The notes: a model not told the origin generated them from the sequence alone. A stretch of 64,000 bases of DNA from JAVBMV01 sp031552145 (GCA_031552145.1 JAVBMV010000012.1:124001-188000); one strand, 5' to 3'; counted from the first letter of the stretch, positions 7,530 to 17,311 are shown. Numbers and translations are program-made.

Positions 7530-9035
7530 CTAGGCCGCCGCCATGCGCTCCGCGTTCTCGCGCGCTTCTTCGATCGTCCCTACCATCAGGAACGCCTGCT
7601 CGGGCAGATCGTCGTGCTTGCCCTCGACGATCTCCTTGAACCCTCGGATGGTGTCGGTCAGCTTCACATAGCGCCCCGGCTTGCCGGTGAAGACCTCGGC
7701 GACGAAGAAGGGCTGCGAGAGGAAGCGCTGGATCTTCCGGGCGCGCGAGACAGTGGTCTTCTGCTCCTCCGAGAGCTCGTCCATCCCGAGGATGGCGATG
7801 ATCTCTTGGAGCTCCTTGTATTGCTGCAGCACGCCCTGTACCTGGCGCGCGACGCGGTAGTGCTCATCTCCCACGATCGCAGGATCGAGGATGCGCGAAC
7901 CCGAGTCGAGCGGATCGACGGCGGGGTAGATGCCGATCTCGGAGATGGCGCGGCTGAGCACCGTCGTCGCATCCAGGTGCGCGAAGGCCGTGGCTGGCGC
8001 CGGATCGGTCAGGTCGTCGGCGGGGACGTAGATGGCCTGAACCGAGGTGATGGAGCCCCTCTTGGTCGAGGTGATCCGCTCCTGCAATTCGCCCATCTCC
8101 GTGGCGAGCGTGGGCTGGTAACCCACCGCCGAGGGGATGCGCCCCAGGAGCGCCGAGACCTCGGAGCCAGCCTGGGTGAATCGGAAGATGTTGTCGATGA
8201 AGAGGAGCACGTCCTTCCCCTCGTCGTCGCGGAAATACTCGGCTTGCGTCAGCGCCGAGAGCGCGACGCGCGCGCGGGCACCCGGCGGCTCGTTCATTTG
8301 GCCGTAGACAAGGACGCACTGGCTCTTCCCCGAAACCAGCTTGACCATCCCCTTCGCGTCCTTCTTGGGGTGCCCCTTCTCGTCGCGCTCCACCGCGATG
8401 ACGCCACTCTCCTGCATCTCGTTGTAGAGGTCGTTGCCCTCGCGCGTGCGCTCGCCGACGCCCGCGAAGACGGAGAAGCCCCCGCGCTCCTTGGCGACGT
8501 TGCGAATCAGCTCCTGGAGGAGGACTGTCTTGCCCACGCCTGCGCCTCCGAAGAGTCCAATCTTGCCGCCCCGCGTATAGGGCGCCAGCAGGTCGATCAC
8601 CTTGATGCCCGTCTCGAACATCTGCACCGTCACATCCTGCTCCGTGAAGGCGGGAGGCGCGCGATGGATGGGGCGCCTCGACTCGGTGACGAGCGTCCCC
8701 TGCTCGTCGACTGGCTGACCGATGACGTTGAGGATACGCCCCAGCGTCTCCTTGCCCACGGGGACTGAGATGGGCGCCCCCGTGTCGAGGGCGGGCTGCC
8801 CTCGGCGCAAACCATCGGTGGAGTCCATGGCGATGGCGCGGACGGTGTTCTCTCCCAGGTGCTGCGCCACCTCCAGCGTCAGGTTCCACTCGCCCGCGCC
8901 CACGGCGGGGTTCGTCACCTGGATGGCAGACATGAGCGAGGGGAGCGCCCCCGCCGGAAACTCGACGTCGACGACCGGCCCCATGACCTGGGTGATCCGT
9001 CCCTGCGCACTCTTTGCTGTCGTCATGGCCTTCAC
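7530..9035 (-). CDS. atpD: F1 ATP synthase beta subunit
   Basis: The catalytic beta subunit of the F1 head, about 501 residues. The Walker A motif GGAGVGKTVLLQEL, the catalytic GERTREGNDLYNEM, Walker B DVLLFIDNIFRFTQAGSEVSALLGR and the conserved PAVDPLDSGSRIL are all present. A Lys/Asp-rich insertion of about 20 residues (ERDEKGHPKKDAKGMVKLV) sits after YNEMQESGVI, where many homologues have a short loop. The start is probably GTG at 9035, preceded by AAGGAG; an in-frame ATG lies at 9026. It is in operon with atpG upstream (45-base gap) and atpC downstream. Confidence 0.97.
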   Translation of the reverse strand: MKAMTTAKSAQGRITQVMGPVVDVEFPAGALPSLMSAIQVTNPAVGAGEWNLTLEVAQHLGENTVRAIAMDSTDGLRRGQPALDTGAPISVPVGKETLGRILNVIGQPVDEQGTLVTESRRPIHRAPPAFTEQDVTVQMFETGIKVIDLLAPYTRGGKIGLFGGAGVGKTVLLQELIRNVAKERGGFSVFAGVGERTREGNDLYNEMQESGVIAVERDEKGHPKKDAKGMVKLVSGKSQCVLVYGQMNEPPGARARVALSALTQAEYFRDDEGKDVLLFIDNIFRFTQAGSEVSALLGRIPSAVGYQPTLATEMGELQERITSTKRGSITSVQAIYVPADDLTDPAPATAFAHLDATTVLSRAISEIGIYPAVDPLDSGSRILDPAIVGDEHYRVARQVQGVLQQYKELQEIIAILGMDELSEEQKTTVSRARKIQRFLSQPFFVAEVFTGKPGRYVKLTDTIRGFKEIVEGKHDDLPEQAFLMVGTIEEARENAERMAAA

Positions 9036-9080
9036 ATCTCTCCTTGGGCGCCGCCCCGTGGCGGTGCCCGATTGATTCCT

Positions 9081-9950
9081 CTAGGCAAGCGCCTCGGCGC
9101 CGGAGACGACCTCCACCAACTCCTTCGTGATGGCGGCCTGGCGCGTCCGGTTGTACTGGAGCGTCAGCGCGGCGATGAGATCGGCCGCATTGTTCGTCGC
9201 GCTCTCCATGGCTGCCATCCGCGCGGCCTGCTCACCGGCCATCGACTCGAGGAGCGCGCGCCACGCCTGCGCGGCGACGGCCCTGGGCAGCAGCGCGTCG
9301 AGCAGCGCGGCGCGGCCGGGCTCGAAGAGCGGCTCGAAGGCGGCATCCTCTGGGGCGTCCGGATCGCCGGGAGAGAGCTCGAAAGGAAGCAGCCGCATCA
9401 GTGTCACGCGCTGCGAGGCCACGCCGACCAGCTCGTTGTAGACGAGGTAGAGGGCGTCAAACTCGTCGGCCAAAAAGCGCTCGGTCCAGCCACGCGACAG
9501 CTCCTTCACGGCCCCGAACGTGAGGTTCGAGAAGAGGCCCGCGTGATGGGCGCGCACCTCTCCCCTGCGATTGAAGTAGTCGTAACCCTTGCGCCCGATG
9601 GTGGAGAGCTGGATCTCCTCCAGCTTCGCCTCGTTCTCGAGCTTGAAGCGCAGGTAGCGCCGAATGGCGTTGGCGTTGAAGCCACCGCAGAGGCCGCGAT
9701 CGCCCGTGACGAGGATGATGTGCGAGCGGTGCTGTGGCCGCGCCTTCACCAGCGGGTGGAGGGAGATGGAGGAGCGCAGCGTCGGCTCGTCGAGCACCCT
9801 GCGCAGCCGCTCGGCGTAGGGGCGCGCCGCCTGCACTGCGTCCTGGGCACGACGTAGCCTCGCGACCGCGATCATCTTCATCGCGCGGGTGATCTGCTGC
9901 GTGCTCTTCACCGAGCGGATTCGCGTTCTGATTGCCTTGAGCGAAGACAT
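9081..9950 (-). CDS. atpG: F1 ATP synthase gamma subunit
   Basis: The 289-residue central rotor shaft. The N-terminal helix MSSLKAIRTRIRSVKSTQQITRAMKMIAVARLRRAQ, the Rossmann-like core HIILVTGDRGLCGGFNANAIRR, and the C-terminal helix MAAMESATNNAADLIAALTLQYNRTRQAAITKELVEVV are diagnostic. It links the alpha3beta3 head to the membrane c-ring and the epsilon subunit. It is 6 bases from atpA, in the order atpH-A-G-D-C. Confidence 0.97.
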   Translation of the reverse strand: MSSLKAIRTRIRSVKSTQQITRAMKMIAVARLRRAQDAVQAARPYAERLRRVLDEPTLRSSISLHPLVKARPQHRSHIILVTGDRGLCGGFNANAIRRYLRFKLENEAKLEEIQLSTIGRKGYDYFNRRGEVRAHHAGLFSNLTFGAVKELSRGWTERFLADEFDALYLVYNELVGVASQRVTLMRLLPFELSPGDPDAPEDAAFEPLFEPGRAALLDALLPRAVAAQAWRALLESMAGEQAARMAAMESATNNAADLIAALTLQYNRTRQAAITKELVEVVSGAEALA

Positions 9951-9956
9951 GGCGCC

Positions 9957-11489
9957 TCAGTTCCCCACCTGCGCCACCTCCCGGAAGTCGCGCAGCGCGG
10001 CATCGAGCCGCTCCTTGATGGAGGGCGTCAGCTCGCGCGTCTTGGCGATCTCCGCGAGGAGCTCCGAGTGGCGCGAGATGAAGTACTCGTTGAGCATGAG
10101 TAGCCACCCGGCTACCTTCTCCACCGGTACAGCGCGAATCCAGGTGCGGCGGTTCTCATCGCGGCTGGTGGCGGCGTAGAGCTGCACCACCTGTTGCTCG
10201 ACGGGCAGCGGCGAATATTGCCCCTGTTTGAGCACCTCCATGAGCCGCGCGCCGCGCGCCAACGTCTCCTGCGTCGCCTTGTCCAGATCGGAGCCAAATT
10301 GGGCGAAGGCCGCCAGCTCGCGGTACTGCGCCAGCTCGAGCTTCATGGTGCCCGCCACCTGCTTCATCGCCTTGATCTGGGCCGCGGAGCCGACGCGCGA
10401 GACCGAAATGCCCACGGAGATGGCGGGGCGCATGCCCGCGTGGAAGAGGTCCGACTCGAGGAAGATCTGTCCGTCGGTGATGGAGATGACGTTGGTGGGG
10501 ATGTAGGCCGAGACGTCGCCGGCCTGCGTCTCGATGATGGGCAGCGCGGTGAGCGAACCTCCCCCCTCCGCATCCGACATCTTGGCGGCGCGCTCGAGGA
10601 GGCGGCTGTGCAGATAGAAGACGTCGCCGGGATAGGCCTCGCGCCCTGGTGGCCTGCGCAGGAGGAGCGAGAGCTGCCGATAGGCGACCGCCTGCTTCGA
10701 GAGATCGTCATAGACAATGAGGGCGTGCATCCCGTTGTCGCGGAAATACTCGGCCATCGTCACACCGGCGTAGGGCGCCAGGTATTGCAGCGGCGCGGGC
10801 TCCGAGGCCCCAGCCACTACGACCGTGGTGTATTCCATGGCGCCGCCGCGCTTGAAGCGCTCCACCACCTGCGCGACCGTCGACTGCTTCTGCCCGATCG
10901 CCACGTAGAAGCAGTGCACCCCCTGACCTTTCTGGTTGAGGATGGTGTCGACCGCGATGGCGGTCTTGCCCGTCTGGCGATCGCCGATGATCAGCTCGCG
11001 CTGACCGCGGCCGACCGGGATCATCGAGTCGATCGCCTTGATGCCGGTCTGGAGCGGCTCGTGGACGCTGCGCCGCTTGACGATGCCGGGCGCCTTCACT
11101 TCCACTTTACGCCGCTCGGTGGCGTCGATAGGGCCTTGGCCGTCGATCGGCTCGCCGAGCGCGTTCACTACCCTCCCGAGAAGCGCCTTGCCGACGGGGA
11201 CCTCGGCGATTCGCCCGGTGCGCCGCACCGAGCCTCCTTCCTTGAGGTGCTCGTAGGGGCCCATCAGCGCCACGCCTACGTTGTCCTCCTCGAGGTTGAG
11301 GATCAGCCCCTTCACACCGCCGTCGAACTCGAGCAGTTCGCCCGCGAGCGCGCCCTCCAGCCCATGGACGCGCGCGATACCGTCGCCCACGGAGAGCAGG
11401 GTTCCGGTCTCCGAGACCTCGACCTGCTTACCGAACGTCTTGATCTGCTCTTTAATGATCCTGGAGACTTCATCCGCGCGGATGGCCAT
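9957..11489 (-). CDS. atpA: F1 ATP synthase alpha subunit
   Basis: A 510-residue non-catalytic nucleotide-binding subunit of F1. The visible motifs are Walker A GDRQTGKTAIAVDTILNQKG, the FYVAIGQKQSTVAQVV segment, ALIVYDDLSKQAVAYRQLSLLLRRPPGREAYPGDVFYLHSRLLERAAK, and ISITDGQIFLESDLFHAGMRPAISVGISVSRVGSAAQ. Length and motif order are normal. It is preceded by atpH with a 12-base gap. Confidence 0.98.
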   Translation of the reverse strand: MAIRADEVSRIIKEQIKTFGKQVEVSETGTLLSVGDGIARVHGLEGALAGELLEFDGGVKGLILNLEEDNVGVALMGPYEHLKEGGSVRRTGRIAEVPVGKALLGRVVNALGEPIDGQGPIDATERRKVEVKAPGIVKRRSVHEPLQTGIKAIDSMIPVGRGQRELIIGDRQTGKTAIAVDTILNQKGQGVHCFYVAIGQKQSTVAQVVERFKRGGAMEYTTVVVAGASEPAPLQYLAPYAGVTMAEYFRDNGMHALIVYDDLSKQAVAYRQLSLLLRRPPGREAYPGDVFYLHSRLLERAAKMSDAEGGGSLTALPIIETQAGDVSAYIPTNVISITDGQIFLESDLFHAGMRPAISVGISVSRVGSAAQIKAMKQVAGTMKLELAQYRELAAFAQFGSDLDKATQETLARGARLMEVLKQGQYSPLPVEQQVVQLYAATSRDENRRTWIRAVPVEKVAGWLLMLNEYFISRHSELLAEIAKTRELTPSIKERLDAALRDFREVAQVGN

Positions 11490-11501
11490 TTACCTTCCTC
11501 G

Positions 11502-12080
11502 TCATTCCTTCAGATGTCTCTTGAGCGCGTCGAGCTGCGCTCGAACGCTCCCGTCGAATCGACGGCTCCCTACCTGCGCTACGATGCCCGCGAGGAGCGA
11601 AGGCTCCGTCTGTTGCGAGAGCTCGACCTCGACCTGAGTCGCCTCCATCAGCGCGCGCCTGAGCCGCTCGACCTCGGCCTCCGAGAGCGGCACGGCCGAG
11701 GTGAGCGAGGCCCTCACCCTGCCCAGGTGCTCATCGACCAGCGCCCGAAAAGCGAGCGAAATTGCCGGCAGGTGCTCCAAACGGCGCCTCGCGGCGAGGA
11801 GCCGGACAGCGCGCTCGACGAGCGAGCCGGGCGATAGCAACGCGAGCAGGACTCGCTCGGCGGGGTGCTCGGCCCCCGCGACTCCCGCGGCCGCGCCGGG
11901 GGCTTTGAGCCAGGCGCGCAACTCTGGAGTGTCGGAGATCGCCTCGGCCAAGAGCGCGAGCTCGGCGCCTGTCCTGTCGAGCACCTCGCGCCCCTCTTCT
12001 CTCGAAGAGTATTTGCCCCCTTCCAAGACGAGCTCGAAGAGCGCCTTTGCATAGCGGCGGGGGATACTAGAGTCGTTCAA
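11502..12080 (-). CDS. atpH: F1 ATP synthase delta subunit
   Basis: A 192-residue delta (OSCP-like) stator subunit. The N-terminal SIPRRYAKALFELVLEGGKYSSREE and the C-terminal VPLSEAEVERLRRALMEATQVEVELSQQTEPSLLAGIVAQVGSRRFDGSVRAQLDALKRHL are typical. No ATG fits the N-terminus; the start is a TTG at 12080, preceded by GGGAG. It is the first gene of the atp operon. The usual partner atpF (subunit b) and the other F0 genes are not upstream, so F1 and F0 are encoded separately. A promoter is visible at 12150-12178. Confidence 0.92.
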   Translation of the reverse strand: MNDSSIPRRYAKALFELVLEGGKYSSREEGREVLDRTGAELALLAEAISDTPELRAWLKAPGAAAGVAGAEHPAERVLLALLSPGSLVERAVRLLAARRRLEHLPAISLAFRALVDEHLGRVRASLTSAVPLSEAEVERLRRALMEATQVEVELSQQTEPSLLAGIVAQVGSRRFDGSVRAQLDALKRHLKE

Positions 12081-12149
12081 ATCGAAATACTCCCACGGAG
12101 AGCCGATACCTTCGCCTCCGCCAGAGTCGAGGGCGCGTCAGGTGTCGCA

Positions 12150-12178
12150 TTGCTAGCGAAGGCTCTCCGCACTGTCAA
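12150..12178 (-). promoter_or_regulatory. Promoter of the atpHAGDC operon
   Basis: On the minus strand, TTGACA (12178-12173), a 17-base spacer and TAGCAA (12155-12150). The -35 box is perfect and the -10 box is moderate. It lies about 70 bases upstream of the atpH TTG start. Confidence 0.65.
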
Positions 12179-12534
12179 CGCCGGCGAAGAGCGAACTCCT
12201 CCACCCGGCGCAATCGAACAGTTGCGCCTCGCCGGAGCGCCGCGCCGGGCCTGATGCGCCGCCCCCTGCCGCCGCCTCCAGGATTTCGCGAGCCTAGTGC
12301 CCTCGTTCTCCCGACACCCCCATCCGTTGTATGAGCCAGCGCCGCCTGTCGGCAGCCATCCCCTTGAACTAACTCGGTTCTTTCCCTGTCGGACACAGTC
12401 GACACACAACCCATTGTGGTGTCAAAGAAGTCGGCCCCCTTCAGAATGTGTTTTGTGCTTGCCCCAGCCTTTGGACGGGTGCTAGAAGCTCGGCTCCCGG
12501 CGCGTCGCGCCCCGAGAACGGACTGGAACGACCC
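12179..12534. other. Divergent intergenic region between atpH and smc
   Basis: This gap of about 350 bases holds no convincing gene. A GACACACAA/TTGTGGTGTC imperfect hairpin lies at 12401-12423, about 110 bases before the smc start, and could be a regulatory site or part of the smc leader. No clear smc promoter was recognised. Confidence 0.4.
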
Positions 12535-15500
12535 ATGAGAATCCTGAGACTCGAAATCTGCGGCTTCAAGTCCTTTACGGACCGAGTCCTCTTCACCTTT
12601 GGCAATGGCGTGACCGGGATCGTGGGCCCGAATGGCTGCGGCAAGTCGAACGTGGTCGATGCCATCCGGTGGGCGATGGGCGAGCAGTCGGCGAAACACC
12701 TTCGCGGTCGCTCCATGGAGGATGTGATCTTCGCCGGCAGCGAGGCGAAGGCGCCGATGGGAATGGCGGAGGTCACCCTCACCTTCTCCAATGACAGCCC
12801 CGCGCTTCTGCCGGAACAGTACCGCGGCTTCCCCGAGATCGCCGTCACGCGCCGCCTCTTTCGGAGCGGCGACTCGGAGTACGCCATCAACCGTACACCG
12901 TGCCGCCTGCTCGATATCACCGAGCTCTTCCTTGGAACCGGCGTCGGGACCAAGGCCTACTCCATCATCGAGCAGGGGCGGATCGGCCTCATCGTCTCGG
13001 CGAAGCCCGAAGACAGGCGCTCCTTGATCGAGGAGGCCGCCGGCATCACCCGCTACAAGAGCCGCCGCAAGGCCGCGGAGCGGAAGATGGAGCTGACCGA
13101 GCAGAACCTGGTCAGAGTGGGCGACATCACCAACGAGCTGGGGCGGCGCCTCGACTCCCTCGATCGCCAGGCGCGCAAGGCGGAGAAGTACAAGCGGCTC
13201 AAGGCCGAGATGAAGGGGATTGAGCTCCACACCGCCTCGATGCGGTACCTGGAGTTGACCGTCTGCAGCCAATCGGCGCGGGTGCGCGCCGAGGAGTTGC
13301 AGGCGGAGGAGCGCGCCGTTCTCGACCAGACCGAGACGTGCGAGGCGCAGCTGGAGCAGGTGCGGGCAGCGCTCGCCGACGAGGAGCGTGCCCTGGCCCT
13401 GCTCAACGAGGAACTCCACGCGAAGGAGAATGAGCTGACCGCCGGCCAGACCAACCTCGAGGCCTGGCGGCGCGAGTCGGCCGAGGCTGCCAAGCGCGTC
13501 GACGAGGCGGAGCGAGAGCTGGCCGAGATCGCGGCCGCGCGGCTCGTGCTCGAGGGCGAGCTGACAGGGCTGGCCGAGCAGCGCGCCGCGCTGGATGCCT
13601 TCGCTACCGACGACGAAAAGCGGATGCTCTCGATGCGCGAGGAGCTGGCGGCGCGGACCGAGCGCGAGCGCGCGCTCTCCCACGCCATCGAGAGCGAGCG
13701 CGGCAAGCTGGTCGCCGCGCTCTCGGGGATCGCGCGCGCGAAGAGCCAGCTCGAGAGCACGGGGCGGCAGCGCGCGGAACTCACCTCGGCGATGGAGCGA
13801 GGGGCGGCAGAGCGCGAGGAGCAGCGCCAGCGCGCCGCCGAGCTGGCGCAGGCGCGCGCGGCGTTCGCGCAGAAGCTCGAGGCGAGCCGCGAGGAGAAGC
13901 TGGCGTTGGCCGAGCGCCTTCACGATGCCGAGCGCGCGCTCTCCAACGAGCGGCGGGCCCTGGCGGAGGCAGAGGCGCGACTCGCGGCGAAGCGCGACGA
14001 GCTCTCCGAGCGCCGCTCCCGCCTCAACTCGCTGCGCGAGATCGAGCGCAACTACGAAGGATTTGGCCGCGGTGTGAAGGCGGTCATGGCGCGCGCCGCC
14101 GATGGCGCCGCCAAGCACGGCATCCTCGGCTTGGTCTGCGATCTCGTCCGAGCGCCCGAGCACCTCGAACGCGCCGTCGAAGCCGCTCTGGGCGAACGGC
14201 TCGAAGCGGTCGTGGTCGACGGCACCGAGAGCGCGCTCGCGCTGGCGCGTTGGCTGAAGGAGTCGCGCGAGGGGCGCAGCTCCTTCTTGCCCCTCGCTGC
14301 TGGCAGCGCTGCGCCCAGCGCGGCCGGGCCGGCCGAACGGCTACCTTCGGAGGCGATCGGGTTGGCGGTCGACCTCGTCGATTATGATGAGGAGCACGCC
14401 CCGCTGGTGCGCCAGCTTCTGGGCAACGCACTCATCGTGCGCGATCTGAGCGCCGCCGCCGCCTGCTCGAAGCTGGGCGGCCCGTGGACCATCGTCACGC
14501 TCGATGGCGAGCTCATCGAACCCACGGGCTGCGTCACTGGCGGCACGCTCGAGGGCTCCGGCATCGGCGCGCTGCACAAGAAGCGCGAGATCTCGGTCCT
14601 AGGCGAGCAGGTCGAGGTCTTGGAGCGGGAGACCGCCGAAGCCCAGGCGCAGCAGCGCGCGCTCTTCGAGTCGGTCGGCGCGCAGAGCGAGGCGCTCAAG
14701 AAGCTCTCACAGGAGGCGCACGCCAAAGCCATCTCCGTCGTCGAGCACGAGAAGGATCACTTCAAAGCGACCGACGACCTCGCCCGGCTCGAGGAGCGAA
14801 TCGCGCGCCTCGACCGGGAGCTCGAGCAGCAGGGACTGCGGCGGGGCCAGCTCGACGTGGAGGAGCAGAGCGCCAGCGAGCAGAGCAGCGCGGCGGAGCG
14901 CGAGCGCGAGGCTCTCGCCGCGAAGATCGAGCAGTTGGCGCGCGAAGCCGCGGTGCTGCGGACGGAGCTGGCCGATCTGACCACTGTGCGTACCGAGCTC
15001 CAGGTGAAGGTCGCCGCGGAGTTGGAGCGGCGCGAGGCAGTGGAGCGCAGCGCCGCGAAGGCCGTCGGCGCTCAGCAGGAGCTGTCCGATCGGCACCACA
15101 GAGTAGAACGCGCGGCCTCCGAGAGCGCGAGCCGGCGGGTTCAGGTAGAGGAGCGCATCGCCGAGGCCTCCCCTCGCCTGGGGGAGCTCGCGGGAGCGCG
15201 CGACACGTTGAGGGGTAAGCACGCGGCCTCGCGCGCCGCCTTCGACGAGCGCTCGGCGAAGCTGCGCTCCGACGAGGTCCAGGCGCGCGCCGATCGCAAG
15301 CGCGCCGAGGTGATGCAGGCCGCCCTCTCCGATCTCTCGCTCAAGCAGCGTGAGTACTCGCTCGAGCTGACGCACCTGACCCAGACGATCTGGGAGCGCC
15401 ACGGGCTCGCGCTGGCCGAGGAGCTCTCCAATTTCCACGCGATGCCACCTCCCACGAAGGAGGACGAAGAGCGCCTGGCCGATCTGCGGCGCCAAGTCGA

Positions 15501-16131
15501 GCGCATGGGCGAGATCAACCTGACCGCCATCGAAGAGCACGCGCAGCTGGCCGAGAGGCACGAGTTCCTCACCCAACAGAAGCGCGATCTGGAGCAGTCG
15601 CTCAGCAAGCTGCAGAAGGCGATCGTTCGGATCAACCGCACCTCCAAGGAGCGCTTCCAGCAGACCTTCCTTGCCGTGAACGAGAAGTTCCAGCAGGTCT
15701 TCCCGCGACTCTTCAACGGTGGCCGCGCCAGCCTGGTGATGGTCGAGGCGGACGAGGGGGGCGAGCCCGGCATCGAGATCATGGCGCAGCCTCCTGGAAA
15801 GAAGCTGCAGAGCGTCAATCTGCTCTCCGGCGGAGAGAAGGCGCTCACCGCCACAGCCCTTATCTTCTCGATCTTTCTGATCAAGCCGACGCCCTTCTGC
15901 CTCTTGGACGAAGTCGACGCGCCGCTCGATGACGCCAACGTGGGGCGCTACAACGATCTGGTCAAGGAGATGAGCCAGCTGAGCCAGTTCATCCTGATCA
16001 CGCACAACAAGCGCACCATGCAGATCGCCGACACCATGTACGGCGTCACCATGGAGGAGCCTGGCATCTCGAAGTTGGTGAGCGTGAAGCTCTCCGAGGC
16101 GGCGCGGGAGGATCAGGCGGCCAGCGCCTGA
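12535..16131 (+). CDS. smc: Chromosome segregation protein SMC
   Basis: A 1,198-residue condensin-type ATPase that organises and segregates the chromosome with ScpA and ScpB. The N-terminal head has MRILRLEICGFKSF and Walker A GPNGCGKSN (residues 31-39), followed by a long coiled coil of Glu/Ala/Arg heptads. The hinge (about 520-690) begins at NYEGFGRGVKAVM and ends with GGTLEGSG. A second coiled coil follows, then the C-terminal head with the signature LLSGGEKALTA and Walker B PFCLLDEVDAPLDDANV. The ATG at 12535 gives the exact family N-terminus; an in-frame ATG at 12448 would add 29 unlikely residues. ScpA and ScpB genes are not in the window. Confidence 0.97.
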   Translation: MRILRLEICGFKSFTDRVLFTFGNGVTGIVGPNGCGKSNVVDAIRWAMGEQSAKHLRGRSMEDVIFAGSEAKAPMGMAEVTLTFSNDSPALLPEQYRGFPEIAVTRRLFRSGDSEYAINRTPCRLLDITELFLGTGVGTKAYSIIEQGRIGLIVSAKPEDRRSLIEEAAGITRYKSRRKAAERKMELTEQNLVRVGDITNELGRRLDSLDRQARKAEKYKRLKAEMKGIELHTASMRYLELTVCSQSARVRAEELQAEERAVLDQTETCEAQLEQVRAALADEERALALLNEELHAKENELTAGQTNLEAWRRESAEAAKRVDEAERELAEIAAARLVLEGELTGLAEQRAALDAFATDDEKRMLSMREELAARTERERALSHAIESERGKLVAALSGIARAKSQLESTGRQRAELTSAMERGAAEREEQRQRAAELAQARAAFAQKLEASREEKLALAERLHDAERALSNERRALAEAEARLAAKRDELSERRSRLNSLREIERNYEGFGRGVKAVMARAADGAAKHGILGLVCDLVRAPEHLERAVEAALGERLEAVVVDGTESALALARWLKESREGRSSFLPLAAGSAAPSAAGPAERLPSEAIGLAVDLVDYDEEHAPLVRQLLGNALIVRDLSAAAACSKLGGPWTIVTLDGELIEPTGCVTGGTLEGSGIGALHKKREISVLGEQVEVLERETAEAQAQQRALFESVGAQSEALKKLSQEAHAKAISVVEHEKDHFKATDDLARLEERIARLDRELEQQGLRRGQLDVEEQSASEQSSAAEREREALAAKIEQLAREAAVLRTELADLTTVRTELQVKVAAELERREAVERSAAKAVGAQQELSDRHHRVERAASESASRRVQVEERIAEASPRLGELAGARDTLRGKHAASRAAFDERSAKLRSDEVQARADRKRAEVMQAALSDLSLKQREYSLELTHLTQTIWERHGLALAEELSNFHAMPPPTKEDEERLADLRRQVERMGEINLTAIEEHAQLAERHEFLTQQKRDLEQSLSKLQKAIVRINRTSKERFQQTFLAVNEKFQQVFPRLFNGGRASLVMVEADEGGEPGIEIMAQPPGKKLQSVNLLSGGEKALTATALIFSIFLIKPTPFCLLDEVDAPLDDANVGRYNDLVKEMSQLSQFILITHNKRTMQIADTMYGVTMEEPGISKLVSVKLSEAAREDQAASA

Positions 16132-16185
16132 GCAAAAACTGCACAGCTCCCGTCCATTAGACGTCCATCCGACAGCTCGTCCGCC

Positions 16186-16812
16186 ATGCGCCGCGTGGCG
16201 AGCTTGTCGGCAATGGCTACCCACCTCTCGACGAAATTCGCCGCCCCGCTCATGGCTGCCGTCAGCGCGCTCGCCGTGACCGCCTGCGGCGTCGGCGCGG
16301 AGCTCTCCGATCTCTCGGACCGCGCGGGGGTCGCGCTCGGCGAAACGGACAGGGCGCTGCTGGGCACCTTTCGCCTCTCGCCGGACCTGGCGCCGGGCGC
16401 CGGGATGCTCTCCCTGCTCATTCTGCGCGAGGATGCGACCTTCACGGGGGTAGTGCTGGTGAGCTGCCGCCGCGGGCGCTGCACTTCAGCCCCAATCAGC
16501 GGTCAATACCGCCAGCTGCGCGAGCTGCCAGACCCAACCAAGGCCTCGGCGGTGGCGCTCGAGGGCAGCTTTCTGCCAACCCCCTCCTCCGAGGAATATC
16601 TTCCCCTAACGCTCACCCTGCGGCGCGGCCTCGTGCCCGATTCTCCTCAAATCGGGCTCTTCTACCCTTCCAGTGACTCGGAAACCCCTTACTTCGCCCT
16701 CATCCATCCAACAGAGTTATGGTGCGAGGATCCCGCCGACTGCGCTGGCCAGGGCTCCTCCTGCACCAAGGGCTTCACCTGCATAGAGGGGGCATGCAGC
16801 TGCCCCCCCTAG
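16186..16812 (+). CDS. Putative lipoprotein with C-terminal Cys cluster
   Basis: A 208-residue predicted lipoprotein. The hydrophobic signal ends in VTAC (Cys34, or Cys25 if the second ATG at 16213 is used). The mature part is beta-rich (GTFRLSPDLAPGAGMLSLLILREDATFTGVVLVSC) and ends in a compact Cys-rich tail (WCEDPADCAGQGSSC, then TCIEGACSCPP) with eight cysteines, probably disulfide-bonded. No known family was recognised. It faces another lipoprotein gene tail to tail, with 16 bases between them. Confidence 0.7.
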   Translation: MRRVASLSAMATHLSTKFAAPLMAAVSALAVTACGVGAELSDLSDRAGVALGETDRALLGTFRLSPDLAPGAGMLSLLILREDATFTGVVLVSCRRGRCTSAPISGQYRQLRELPDPTKASAVALEGSFLPTPSSEEYLPLTLTLRRGLVPDSPQIGLFYPSSDSETPYFALIHPTELWCEDPADCAGQGSSCTKGFTCIEGACSCPP

Positions 16813-16828
16813 GGAAGGCGAGGAGTGC

Positions 16829-17311
16829 CTAGAGCGCGGGCACGCAACCCGCGCTCAGTCCCTCCGCCTTGTCGTAGCACGCCTTCGCCGACAGGCCCCA
16901 AGCAGCGAAGAGCAAGGGGTTGGGATCGCACTTGCTCAGCTTAGTCATGCACTCTCCCGCCTCCATCAGCTTCCTCCGATCGTCCTGCGTACACGAAGTG
17001 ACCCTCTGCATGCAGTCAGATTTGGTGATCTCTGGAATCCCTCCGGGGAGGTAATCCTCGACCATCGAGGCGCATTCGCCCATGACCTCTTTGAACTTGT
17101 CGACTCCCTCGATCAGCGCGTCACATGCCTCATCATTGGTGATCTCTTCGGTGTTTCCGCCGGTGTCGCCTGGACCCGTATCTGCCTCGCCGGTATCTCC
17201 AGGCCCCACGTCGGCCTTGTCATTGGGGACCGAGGGTTCCTCTGAATCGTCACACGCAACCGCCAACGCGAACGCCGCAACAACAGCTAGCACGATTGAA
17301 GCTGCTCTCAT
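16829..17311 (-). CDS. Small Cys-rich lipoprotein, Asp/Gly/Thr linker
   Basis: A 160-residue predicted lipoprotein with a signal ending in LAVAC and then DD, so the anchor is Cys20. A low-complexity acidic linker (GPGDTGEADTGPGDTGGN) leads to a globular domain with seven cysteines (CDALIEGV, MGECASMVEDYL, SDCMQRVTSC, GECMTKLSKC, AKACYDKAEGLSAGCVPAL). The GD(T/A)G-type linker is a common style of lipoprotein tether in myxobacterial genomes. Function unknown. Confidence 0.7.
   Translation of the reverse strand: MRAASIVLAVVAAFALAVACDDSEEPSVPNDKADVGPGDTGEADTGPGDTGGNTEEITNDEACDALIEGVDKFKEVMGECASMVEDYLPGGIPEITKSDCMQRVTSCTQDDRRKLMEAGECMTKLSKCDPNPLLFAAWGLSAKACYDKAEGLSAGCVPAL

Noticed and set aside
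10194..11837. 547-residue plus-strand open frame opposite atpA and atpH
   Set aside because: Spans two real antisense genes and their gap; product is Arg/Asp/Leu-rich with no domain.
12175..14163. 662-residue minus-strand open frame opposite smc
   Set aside because: High-GC shadow frame; covers the smc head and coiled coil, low-complexity Leu/Arg/Gly product with no start context.
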